This document shows positions 23,201-36,679 of a stretch of 64,000 bases of DNA, piece after piece (the stretch's first letter is position 1; every line of letters starts with the position of its first letter). Origin of the DNA: Eretmocerus hayati. Taxonomy: Eukaryota; Arthropoda; Insecta; Hymenoptera; Aphelinidae. The translations under genes were made by a program, and so were the position numbers. The stretch spans positions 61,498,172 to 61,562,171 of the forward strand of contig CM056744.1 of NCBI GenBank assembly GCA_029851415.1, given 5' to 3'. The notes under the pieces are model-generated. The model had not been told where the DNA came from and made no database searches. It saw nothing but the letters and a program-made list of their open reading frames with translations.

Positions 23201-23295
23201 AGATGCTCAATCTTATCTGTCAGGGAGTTAAGGTTGATAAATCTCGCTCTCAAGGAACTGCCCTTCCCTCGTCGCTCTCCAGCAGCCGTATCTAG
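20206..23295 (-). pseudogene. LINE A2 ORF2 remains: endonuclease and reverse transcriptase
   Basis: Pieces in several frames align with A1 ORF2. The endonuclease start, FINLNSL and GVAESKLDE, lies at 23235-23120; GGGVASYVRNDF near 23060; SDLNADLFDT near 22640; HTWIDHFYVDD near 22500. The linker is at 22330-21950, the RT fingers near 21700-21450 and GVPQGSVLGPLLF near 21200. The catalytic motif reads HARDLQIYLQ, so one of the two essential Asp residues is replaced by Arg. A TAG precedes MKSYLQGR at 21294. The C-terminal region (20620-20206) has a stop replacing the Trp of the usual HLWNSLP motif. Inactive. Confidence 0.85.
22681..22845. mobile_element. Small hairpin MITE inside LINE A2
   Basis: Two arms of about 60 bp sharing GCCACGCAAATTCTCAACTT are inverted around a short loop. 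The insert breaks the endonuclease reading frame between GACGCA strings at its edges (about 22671 and 22852), which is consistent with a 6-8-bp duplication. A1 has no insert at the corresponding point. Confidence 0.65.
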
Positions 23296-23298
23296 TCA
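23293..23298 (-). promoter_or_regulatory. In-frame UGA-CUA junction of LINE A2 ORF1/ORF2
   Basis: ORF1 ends ...A-K-T-P-UGA, followed in frame by CUA GAU and the ORF2 start. Here no AUG overlaps the stop (CCUUGACUAG), which argues against termination-reinitiation as the expression mechanism. Confidence 0.65.
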
Positions 23299-24634
23299 AG
23301 GAGTCTTTGCTGATTCTGCTGCCGAAACTCTACCTTGCTTCAGGACGATAGCGCAGCTCTGGGTCTTATTAAAATACGCACAGGCACGTTCTAGAGCCCT
23401 TCGAAAGGCCGTTTGAATGACCTGCAGATCAGCGAAAGATTGGAACGTATGCGCTCGCTCACCATTTTTCCGTCTAACCCAGAAACGTCCGCCACTTTGC
23501 CAGACGTATTTTAGACCCAAACCCCGTGCAATCGACCTCAAACGTATATATTCCTTGTATGTATCACGGGGAAGCATCTCATTTATGGAGATTTTACGGT
23601 CTGGCACTTGCGCTTTCGCATCTGGGTCAAGTAACTCTGGCTGAATATTATTAACCGTGAAATAATTATTGGTGATAGAACGTTTAGCCCGAATCACTTC
23701 TCCGACTAGTCGACTACTGGAGAGTTAGACTACGCATGATGGTAAAGTGCGTGAGATGGCAGCTGAGGCTCGTGAACATGGGACCGAATCGCGATTTCCT
23801 GTTGGAGGCATCTCCCAGACGCACGCCCTGGTTGCAGGATATGGACAACAGCAATGTCTGCCTCCTTCGATGAGGGGAGGCCGGACTTGAGCACTGGCAA
23901 CAAATATCAGATAGCTGTGCCAGTGAGGCATTAGAATTTCCTTCCAAAACATCATTAATAATTAATTTACAGTGCTCAAGACCGTCACTGTCACGATCCC
24001 GTCTCCGCATCCCAGTGTGAGTGGGGGGGGGGGGGGGCTTGTCCATCCTAGGTGGAATAAGAGAAATCAAGGATTGATGTGTCGATTCGACATTACTTTC
24101 CTCATTAATTCTACATTCTCTATCTCGCAGACTACACTAGTGACCTTCTGATAGCTCAGTCAGAATGGAAAGCTGGCCTTCCATAATGATATTCTGCTCC
24201 AGGAGAAGCTGGTGATCCAAGCGAAGCTCCTCCAGCTGGGAGCTTCGCCTTTCGATGAGTCTCTCGAGAGATGATACACGTTCCAACAGGCGATCATCCA
24301 TCTCTTTCACCGCTGGCGTGAGAGATGGAGAGGGAATGGCAACGTTTTGTCGACTCACGAGAGATTTTATTTCGACGAGCTGATCCCAGAGCATGTCATA
24401 TTGTTGATAAAAGAGGTCCAGTGTAGACTGCGCTATAAATACCCATTCAGGTTCAGGAGGATTCGTCGGTGTATATGCTGTTGGTACTGCAGGTTTTCCC
24501 GAGATGTTGAGGCCGTCACTGTCCGCCGACTCGACAGCGTGATCCACAGATGGTGTGGTGAGCAGCGACTGGGTCGTAGCGGTGAGCCGCGCGTCTGTTC
24601 GCTGCATTTGAATATTCCCGGGCTCTACTGCGTT
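23296..24634 (-). pseudogene. LINE A2 ORF1, 3' part, frameshifted
   Basis: The last 134 codons (23697-23296) carry IRAKRSITNNYFTV, RGLGLKYVWQSGGRFWVRR and end K-T-P-stop. Upstream the frame shifts near 23710. The stretch 24634-24137 encodes a low-complexity Thr/Pro/Ser region and then a strong coiled coil (ERVSSLERLIERRSSQLEEL). At 24643 the P-like transposon interrupts the frame. This part would form the multimerising and RNA-binding ORF1 protein. Confidence 0.7.
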
Positions 24635-24642
24635 GGACTGAT

Positions 24643-24962
24643 TAGGGTCCCTAGAAGGGGGTCGAGGCACGGTGTTTCCGGTCCGCCATGTTTTGCCCAA
24701 AGTTCGAGCGGGGCGTTCGAACGCGTTTTGCAGGAGTTGGAAGATCTGAATGTTGTGTCAGCTATTTTCAACGTGTCAGATCTGTTTGAAAGCAGGCTAA
24801 CAAAATAGTCAAAGCTTTTTCTACAGTCTAAATGAATATTTAAGAAATATAAGCATCATGATTTGCGGGGCTTCTCGTTTATTCGGGTGAATAACAGTGT
24901 ATATGACTATGAGAATAGAAAGATTAATACATACAGCGAGCTCAATATAAAACAATGGGTAT
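24643..24962 (+). repeat. Left long terminal inverted repeat of the P-like element
   Basis: Matches the inverted 29457-29775 segment through CGCCATGTTTTGCCC, AACGTGTCAGATCTG, GGGCTTCTCGTTTATTC and CAATATAAAACAATGGGTA, with scattered substitutions. P elements usually have much shorter terminal repeats. Confidence 0.85.
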
Positions 24963-25310
24963 GAAATTTGGAAAATCAAGTAAATAGTTTAGAAGCAATC
25001 ATATACTAAGAGATTAGAAGCAAAATTGCGTGGGATTCGTATCGCATCATCGTATTTGCAGCTCTCTGCAGGACTGGCCAGAACATCGACACGAGCATCA
25101 CATTGGCAAAATGATGTGAGGTCAAAAATGATCGGACTCAAAACGTTTCCGTGGTCAAACTATTTTCGTTCTCCTCAGAAAAATGTGTTTGTTGCTACCC
25201 ATCTCCTTGTCCCATGTAATTCTTTTTTGTTAAGAGTATAATTATTCATTTACACGATGTCCATCCCTAACCTTCAAATTTCTCATGATCATTACGAAAT
25301 ATGTTCAAAA

Positions 25311-28300
25311 ATGCCAAGCTGTGTTGTCACTGGTTGTAAGAATCGTTCTGAACAGAAAGTCAAGATGTGTTTTTCGCCTGAAGAACCAATTCTGCGTAAT
25401 GAGTGGATCAAGAAAATCAATAGATCATGTTGGACACCAACCAAATTGAGTGCTGTTTGTCAAGTGAGTTTGTACCCATTTGTGAGTATAGCTGAATATC
25501 TTGAGTTATATGAATAGTGTTAGATCTGATCATACATTCATAATTTCAGTATCACTTTAATCAATCGATGTGGGAGAAACCTCGAGAAGATGGTAAAATC
25601 AAAATCAAGTATAATGCAGTTCCAACTATATTTGGACAGCGAGTATTTCGAGTTGGAAAACCCACAGCACACTTACAGTCAGGTATAAGCATCATGCATT
25701 CATAACCATGCTGGTTTTGTACATGACTTCTGGAATCTACTTCAAAAATGTTGTTACAGTTGAAAACCTTTTCTACGAGAAGGATAATGCATACTTGAAT
25801 GCTGCTGATGAGCAAAGTCCCAATGAAAATGACCATACCAGTCTTTCGTGTATTGATGAAAGTACAAGTAATCAAGTGTCAGCTCCACAAGCTCCAAATC
25901 AGAACTCGAGTTGCATGGTCAGTGATGAAAGAGGTGAATTAATCCAACGTATTTTCAGAGTTATTAGTGAAGATGTTCTTTTCCCCTGTGCTAATGGAGA
26001 GCTGCACAAGCTCAACAGTATTAATTTTGGTGAAAGTCTTTTGGGCGATGAATCTATAGTCTCACTGCATAGAAACAAAGAAAATCCTCATCCTTGTTCG
26101 ACATGTATGGCATACCTCACAAATCAAACAGATGTAAGTATGCAACTAAAGCTGATATTCCTTCATGTTACAAAGGAAGCTCATCGCAATATATGTGATC
26201 TCAGAATTTAGATGCTATGATTATTTTTTTCTTCATGTAATGAACTGTATCTTCTTCATTTAAGAACCCAGACGAAAGGCCATGTGCGAATAATAATGTG
26301 TTGCCGACTTATTCTGTGATGCAATATCAAACTGTACAAGCTAACTCAACAAACCGAAACAATGTCAGTGATGAAGCAGAGACGGTTGTATCAAATAACT
26401 TGAATTCAACTTCAGATGATCATGGCGATTTGAGAAATCTCATCGATGGAATAGTTGCAGATGATGAATCAGTTTGTTCGTCCATTGAACTTTGTGATGA
26501 AGAAGATATCCAGAAGATGAATCAAAAAATTTCTGTACTGGCACAGAACTATCCTAGATGTGATCCAGTGGAAAAGCTTGGGTATAGAGATAAGATGAGA
26601 AAACTAGAGAAAGTGTGTCTCAAATCTCGAGAGGTCACCAACAATTTAAAAAGCCAGCTGATCCAAGAGCGAAAACAGAGAAAACAATTATCAAAAAAGG
26701 TGAACTATCTCGAAGAGCAAGTTGGTGTTGTATATGCTATTGATAGTCCTTTCAGAAAATTCCTAGCCAAAGACCAAATAGAGCTTCTTGCTAGAAATTA
26801 TAAGAAGTTGCCAAAGTGGTGTGATGGAACATCAGTCAAAGCTTACAGATTGAAGTTTGCTGTGGTAGTACAGGCTACAACGAGCTAATCAAACAAAAAT
26901 TTCCTTTGCCTTCTCTCAGAACTCTAAGTAGAAGATTAGAGGGATGGCATTTGAAACCAGGACCAAATGAAGAAATTTGGAATCTTCTTGAAATGAAAGT
27001 GAACTCTTTTGAGAATCCTCGAGATCGAGATTGTGCAATTTACTTAGATGACATTAGTTTTGTTGAAGGTGAGCGACTTGATCCCGCTACGGGCACTTAG
27101 GTTGGTTGTGTTGTTGATATACCTGGCATGGAAAATAGGCAAGAGCTGGCTGATGAAGTTTTGCTGGTTGTACTTGGGGGTATAGCATTCAGATGGGAAC
27201 AAATAGTAGAATTCTATTACGTCAATTCCAAAATGAATGGTACACATTATAGAGCCGTTTTCAAAGCTGAAAGCATCAAGTTGAGAGTTTTAGCGATTTC
27301 GTCCGATATGGGTTCACCCATGCAAGGAATGTGGACTCAGTATGGTGTGCATGCTCATCGATATTCCAAGATAAAATGCCACGTTCCGCATCCTTGTGAT
27401 CCACAAAGACGACTATTTTTCTTTCATGACATGGTCCATGCTTTCAAAAATTTGCAAGAAGGAATGAAATCATGTCGCGTTGTGATCATTCCTGATGATC
27501 TTGTAGAAAAATATCATTTGCCAAACAATGTGATCAATTTTGAACATTTCGAAGAACTGTGTGACCTACAAAATGATGAAGAATTGAAACTGGCCCCAAA
27601 ATTGAGAGAAGAATATGTTAAATTTGGTTCCAATAGGCATTTTCTGAAAATGCGCGTCAAGAACACGACTCACGTACTTAACGATGACGTCGGGCATGGC
27701 TTACTATTCATGCAGCACATTTTCGACAAACCAGAGTATAACACTACTGCTTGGTTTGTTCTCATCGTAGCTCGGTGGTTTAAACTGATGAGCTCTAGAA
27801 GTATCTTGTTCTGTTTTAAGCGTAAAAAGATGGCTGACGTAAAAAGGGATGTAGATTTTTGTGTAGAATTCATGAATCTATTCAGGAATTTGAAATTTGG
27901 CGAAGATGGCAATTGGAAACCGCATCAAAAAGGCATTCTGATCTCAACTCTCTCAACTCTGAAGCTATCTGTCAACTGTCTACTCCATCGCGTGTACGAT
28001 TTTGTTTTGCCAGGGAGATTCCTCACAGATATTGTTGAAAACATCTTTTCAGTTCTTCGGTCCAAACAGCGAACTTTGGATGCTTTACAGATTGTCCAAT
28101 TCTTGAAGCAAATGGCTGTGTCACAGTACATGAGATACATGGCTTGATCTAACTATGGTGGAGATGACAGACTTTTTTGCCTGATTTTTTGAGAGCTTTG
28201 GCCACGTACAGGATGCAAAAGAAATAGCCCAAGCGACAATGAAGCATTGTACATGCTTGAAGGCAACCCTCAATCTGATGTAACTCTTCTGGCAGATGGT

Positions 28301-28639
28301 ACTCAACTTGATATCCTATACCATTTGGGTGGTTATGTGCTATTCCAAATTGGACGTTATCAGAAAGTTTGTGAAAGGTGTATGAGTTTGACAGACGACA
28401 CGACAAAAAAGACGCTTGAGTATAATCTCTTGACTCGTATAAAAGGTTGTTCGAAGAAAACCTTATTCTACATGAGCACTCGTACATTTAACTTTTTTGT
28501 GATGATGGAGTTGATTTACCGGGGATTCATACATGAAGCTAAAAAATTAGAGGGAAATCTGATAAAATTTTTCATAATGAAATTCATTGAGGTGCCATAC
28601 TATTTGCCCAATTGCCACACTTTGAAGAAGAAAATTTGA
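25311..28639 (+). pseudogene. P-element-type transposase (THAP + DDE-like), disabled
   Basis: Start at the ATG of MPSCVVTGC, the usual THAP start. Exons 25311-25463, 25550-25682, 25760-26133 and from 26265 have GT-AG borders and matching phases. THAP signature: CVVTGC, WIKKIN, C-Q-Y-H-F spanning the first intron, and NAVPTIF. Then come an acidic linker and a coiled coil (about 26590-26720), the P-family block after LKFAV, FPLPSLRTLSRRLEGW, YLDDISFVEG and GGIAFRWEQIVEFYYV. ISSDMGSPMQGMW with HPCDPQRRLFFFHDMVHAFKN is the family core. NIFSVLRSKQRTLDALQIVQFLK and a C-terminal piece (28247-28639) follow. A 1-nt deletion near 26872, a TAG at 27098-27100 and a TGA at 28145-28147 break it. The THAP exons are intact. 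Confidence 0.85.
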
Positions 28640-29456
28640 GCGAAATTTGCTCGTCTCAGACTGAAACTGCATTGCCCCAAAAAATCAGCCGGTAAAAGAA
28701 AGACTTACTATGCTGGTAAGACGTTAACAATGCACAGCATTGTCCAGTGATAAGTTGCTGTGAATGAAATTGCATTCGTTTTTATATTCAAGTCGACTTA
28801 GAAAAATATCTCGATGATCCCAAAGATGTATTATTCTTTGCATGATTGTGAAAAAATGAATGACATACGCCGTCTGAATCTTTGTATGCATGTGTGATTG
28901 TAAATAGATGTTTGAATACACATATTTTATTATGCAGCAAATTCGTTTCCCCTCATATAAAATGAAGAACAACTTCGGATTACTTCGAAACTATTCACTT
29001 GATTTGCCAGATTTCATCGTATCAGCCCTTGGTACTTTTGCTGAGATCTTGCGAAACTGATCTTGGCGATGATGGAAAAACTAACGTGCATATACCTGTA
29101 GGACCCACCTCATATTTGTGAAGAATAGTTGATTGTAACTCGTCTAGTTATGACATTTTTACATATTTTTCAAGATGATATTCTATATTTTGTCAATTAT
29201 TCTTTTAATGATTCAGATATTCGATTTATACGCAATGAAGATCACGACATCCCTCAGAAGTGATTGATTTAATGAATTTCAAGTAATGATATGTTATATA
29301 AAATAGTGCATTTACTGAAAATAGTATTCATTTGAAAGAATAGTATACATACTACTATTTTCCACTTATTGTAGCTCCTCGATCAAATTCTATCAAAACT
29401 ACAACTTTTGCAGAATGTTCAACTTGCCGATCGACTTTTAGCCAAATCATGATTTT

Positions 29457-29775
29457 TACCCATTGTTTTATATTGGGCTCGCTGTATGTATTAATTTTTG
29501 TATTTTCATAGTCATATACACTGGTATTCACCTGAATAAACGAGAAGCCCCGCAAGTCATGATGCTTTCATTTCATAAATATTCAATCAGACTGTAGAAA
29601 AAGCTTTGACTATTTTGTTAGCCTGCTTTCAAACAGATCTGACACGTTGAAAATAGCTGACACAACATCCAGATCTTCCAACTTCCGCAATACGCGTTCA
29701 AACGCCCCGCTCGAGCTTTGGGCAAAACATGGCGGCCCGAAAACACCGTGTCTCGACCCCCATCTAGGGACCTTA
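29457..29775 (-). repeat. Right long terminal inverted repeat of the P-like element
   Basis: Inverted partner of 24643-24962; it ends TCTAGGGACCTTA at 29775. The stretch between the gene end (28639) and this repeat is AT-rich and non-coding. Confidence 0.85.
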
Positions 29776-29783
29776 GGACTGAT

Positions 29784-32806
<3,023 letters not shown>

Positions 32807-32811
32807 GGGGA

Positions 32812-33892
32812 AATCTTTGTGATAGTGTTTTTAGGAAAAAATACCAATCTTTTTTCAGTAAAATGGGTGTAGTTCCGACTTGAGCTAAGATACGACCACG
32901 CAAATAGTGGCATTCGAAAGGTCCTTCAAAAATCTATCGAAATATGTTTCGAAAATTTTTTTTGAGGATACGGACGCCCCCTATGAGCAAAAAGGTGAAA
33001 AACAGAAAAAATTCATTTCCTCAAAAACCTAATTTTCTAAAAATCTGGAAATCCATATTTCGATGTAAAATTGCGTGTTCTTCCAAAAAAAGTGGTCCCG
33101 ATCTGTGTTTTTGGGTTCTACGCTGTTTTTTTACGTTTTATCAATATTCTCAGCCTTTTCAGTTGAAAAATGAATTTTTCTGCGCATGCGCAGGAATTTA
33201 GACTGCTGAAACCAATTCCATTGGAAAGCCAAGAAAATTTCCTTCGAAATGACTACTTGGCGAAGTCAATTTTATCTACTTGGCCCAAAGTTACATCACA
33301 TTGATGATGAAGCATCCTCAAGAGGGGTAAATGCAGATCTTGCACGAATTTCCCATTACAATCGTGACTCGAGTAGAAGTGTCATCATTTTTAGACCTTC
33401 TAACTTTGGTCCCAGTAAATCGAATCGACTTCACCAAGTATAGTCATTTTAAAGGAAATTTCCTTGGCTTTTTAATGGGATTGGTTTCAGCAGTCTAAAT
33501 TCCTGCGCATGCGCAGAAAAATTCATTTTTCAACCGAAAAGGCTGAGAATATTGATAAAACGTAAAAAAACAGCGTAGAACCCAAAAACACAGATCGGGA
33601 CCACTTTTTTCTGGAAGAACACGCAATTTCACATCGAAATATGGATTTCCAAATTTTTAGAAAATTAGGTTTTTGAGGAAATGAATTTTTTTTGTTTTCC
33701 ACCTTTTTGCTCATAGGGGGCGTCCGTATCCTCAAAAAAAATTTTCGAAACATATTTCGATAGATTTTTGAAAGACCTTTCGAATGCCACTATTTGCGTC
33801 GTCGTATCTAAGCTCAAGTCGGAAGTACACCCATTTTACTGAAAAAAGATTGGTATTTTTTCCTAAAAACACTATCACAAAGATATTCCCCA
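32812..33892. repeat. Foldback element, arms about 430 bp
   Basis: Arms 32812-33250 and 33450-33892 are inverted copies. They share ATCTTTGTGATAGTG, AAAATACCAATCTTTTTTCA, CGGACGCCCCCTATGAGCAA and CTGCGCATGCGCAGGAATTT. Near the roughly 190-bp loop lies AAATGACTACTTGGCGAAGT and its inverted partner, a core also present in the hairpins at 51010-51690 and 53155-54547. No clear target duplication. Confidence 0.85.
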
Positions 33893-34028
33893 CGGGAACA
33901 AAAAATTTTTTTTTTCACTCCATAGAGGGTGAGAAGTTCATTTTTTGGACCATAGAATCGATTAGAAATGTCGGAAAAAGAGTTTGAAACATGTTTGCAA
34001 TTCGTGGTCCGCTTTCGCGCGGAATTAC

Positions 34029-34462
34029 TCATATGGATCTTCCCTCGTTAATTACAGCCTGGCATCTATCTTCGAGATAGAAAAGAAACCATTTGATCGT
34101 GTGATCATCAACTTGAAATGACCGTAACTTTTGGATGAGTATGTTATGGGGAATTTTATCAAAAGCCTTGGAGGAATCCAACAATATAAGGACGGTGTAC
34201 ATGGATCTATCCATGGCATGACGCACGTCATCCAAAACTACTAGTGAGGCTGTTTGAGTACTATGTCCTTCTCTGGAACCTGCTTGACGGGGATCGAATA
34301 GATCGTTCTCCTCGATGTATTGTTTTAGTTGTGCGGAAGCGATTTTCTCAAGTGTTGAAGAACACTCAGACAAGCGGGCTATAGGACGTAGGTCGCATGA
34401 ATCAAATAAGTTGTTTGACTTAGGTATTGGTGTGATCAGTGTACATTTCCAAAGATCGGATC
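34029..34462 (-). pseudogene. Reverse transcriptase fragment of a third LINE (C)
   Basis: The minus strand encodes LWKCTLITPIPKSN, RPIARLSECSSTLEKI, HSTQTASLVVLDDV, LLDSSKAFDKIPHNI and KWFLFYLEDR, which are RT motifs up to the palm. The fragment starts at the (GA)n tract on its 5' side and ends near 34029 without the catalytic ADD motif. It resembles elements A and B but is a different family. Confidence 0.8.
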
Positions 34463-34490
34463 TGAGAGAGGGAGAGAGGGAGAGAGAGGG
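34463..34490. repeat. Impure (GA)n tract between LINE C and an R1-like fragment
   Basis: GAGAGAGGGAGAGAGGGAGA-type repeat. On its left is the 5' side of minus-strand LINE C; on its right the 5' side of a plus-strand R1-like element, the same layout as at 30546-30646. Confidence 0.9.
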
Positions 34491-35059
34491 AAAAAGACCT
34501 CGCCGCAACCTGCAGAGAGAAGCCGAAGTGCTTGAGCTGTGCGGCGATCGGGTCCAAATCTGACCACAGATCTGGGTCGAGAAACTGCACTGCCTACCAG
34601 AAAGCGAAGAGCACGTACAAACGGAGGAGAGGTCGGAATGGCTAATTTCATCCAAGCCCACCTTAGGTAGAGCGGGGGTGCAAACTATCTCCTACACGCT
34701 GTTACCAAAGAAGAGGGGATTGATGTTCTGATTATTCCCGAACCGCCTCGGAAGCGCAGATTCTCCCGATCCACAACCGATCCCTGGGGGATCGCAGTCG
34801 TTCAGATCATGAATCCTACTATTCGTGAGACTGAACCAGCTGCTAGTGGCCGCGGTTTCGCACGAAAGACCATCGGAGGCATAGCAGTCTACAGCTGCTA
34901 CTATTCGCCGTCGCTGAAGCCGCACGAATTTGGAGACGAGCTCCACGACCTAGGAGAAAATGTGAGGCAATGGGGGACCCAGTTATAATTGCGGGGGATT
35001 TCAACTCCAAGGAACCGACTTGGAGCGGAGGGCCGCGCGATAGACGAGTTAAAACGGTA
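34491..35059 (+). pseudogene. R1-clade LINE fragment: ORF1 zinc knuckle and ORF2 endonuclease start
   Basis: The first part encodes the end of ORF1 with zinc knuckles (AATCREKPKC, CLSCAAIGSKSDHRSGSRNC) and stops at TAA 34643-34645. ORF2 starts with ATG at 34638, overlapping ORF1 in the string ATGGCTAA. The endonuclease part reads GIDVLIIPEP, DPWGIAVV and VYSCYYSPSLKPHEF. After a frameshift near 34974 it reads VIIAGDFNSKEP. An early TAG (34668) also breaks it. A TA-flanked MITE cuts it at 35060. Confidence 0.75.
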
Positions 35060-35061
35060 TA

Positions 35062-36000
35062 TGGGTGATTATGAGATAACTTTCGAGGGCGAAAACGGCG
35101 GGGGCCGGGATTCCGACCAAAAATTGACTAGTTGAAATATAGCTGCAATCTGACTGCTCATGGGTGTTTCACAATCTATCTGACATCCAAGAACTCCCAG
35201 ACGGGCACGGGCATAAACGTTAGTCAATCTATGTGAAAGATATGAACAATTTTCGATATATTTATGCCACGGTAAGGACATTTTGGCGTGAAAAGTGATC
35301 TCGAAGGCGTAAATCGAAACGGATCGTTTTTTCCGAATAGATGGCCCATTTTTACTGTGAGAGTAGACTGCAAAAAAATTTCTGGACCTTGACGTTGCAT
35401 AGTGTTCGAGAGTCAGTGACCACGGTAAGGACAATTCTTATTTTGCAACGGAAAAATTGTCCATAAATCATCGCGTGGGAAGCTGTTCACGTAATTCATC
35501 ATTCCGCTCGTGGTGGTATTTTGTTTTTTGGTGTATTAGGAATCAATTACCGCCGTTCTAGAGCCGTTTGAAGCGATTCGCTGACCCGGAGTCGAATTAT
35601 CGAGAAGCATTCGAAAAGTTTTCAAAATCCCAGGACGGAATGTCGGCTGTGTTTTGACTATTTTGAAGTGAGACTTGGTACTCGATTCGTACATGATATC
35701 ACCTTTTTATAACCCATCTCTGATGTTTGAGTGGTACGGAACCGAGATTGGATGAATATCTCGGTAAACCACACGATTGAAATGTGCAGCTCCAGTTCAG
35801 GACATGCCACGGTAAGGACATTTTGACCACTTTTGGTATTCTCACGTCCACATTAAACTTATATCCGCTCCCGGAACTATTGGGACATCTTCATCTCAAT
35901 AGAATACACTAGATGTCATCGTTAGACCCATATTGTTTGGTAATTTGATATGAATGCGAGGTCAGGACATCATAGGCATATGTCATCTCAGAATCACCCA
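35062..36000. mobile_element. Tc1/mariner-type non-autonomous element with TA duplication
   Basis: Ends TGGGTGATTATGAGATAAC and, inverted, TGGGTGATTCTGAGATGAC, flanked by TA at 35060-35061 and 36001-36002. Inside, CCACGGTAAGGACA is found at about 35270, 35420 and 35805. There is no transposase frame. It interrupts the R1-like endonuclease fragment. Confidence 0.7.
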
Positions 36001-36002
36001 TA

Positions 36003-36679
36003 TGTGATTTTCATGGGTATAAGCCATAGGGGAAGTAGTCCATGGAACTTACATATTCCGGGTTTTCACGTGTCATTATCTAGCGAGGAATCCTGATGCA
36101 ATGGGGCCAAATGAACTTGGAATTCGTATTTATGTGGTTGATTTGAGTCAGAAGTACATGCTCTGGAGAAGATGATTTTATTTCTCCATTTTTCTCGTGC
36201 TATTGGGTATCCCAGGGGACAATTTTTGAGTCCACAAATTTGACATTTCGCCCCAAAATCGATCGCAAAAACGCTGTATGTGACATAGAATTCCTTCCGC
36301 GCGGATCTCAAATATTCGCATCATGCACTAATGAAAATAATTATTTGCGCCAAGATATGTTGATTTTTGGTTGGCTAACATGGTCTTGATGGAGCTGACA
36401 AAATCGTGAAAAAGATACTTGCATGCCAAATGTTTATGTAGAACTCAGAATTTCAATTCTGAGCCTTTTCTCGCACTGAGATTTGATTGTTTGACACGTT
36501 TCCTTGAAATTTTCGTCCGAATTAGGCTCAGAGTGGATTTGGTGTGTGCAGTTGTGACAATTTCTCATTCTTAGTGAAAATCTCATTACGAAAATCTCGT
36601 CTCGGCGGATCTTAACGTACTTTAGCCAGCGCATTCGGATCATTTTATCAAGACATCAAAATTCGCCTCTTGGAGTTGC
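36003..36679. other. Non-coding, no recognised feature
   Basis: No gene, repeat or element end seen between the Tc1-type MITE and the large inverted repeat. Confidence 0.5.

Larger units (their letters stand above)
24643..29775 (+). mobile_element. P-element/THAP9-like DNA transposon inserted in LINE A2
   Basis: The 5.1-kb element is bounded by GGACTGAT at 24635-24642 and 29776-29783, an 8-bp duplication as made by P elements. Its ends are inverted repeats of about 315 bp beginning TARGGTCCCTAGA. It contains a THAP-P transposase gene with several disabling changes. Confidence 0.85.
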
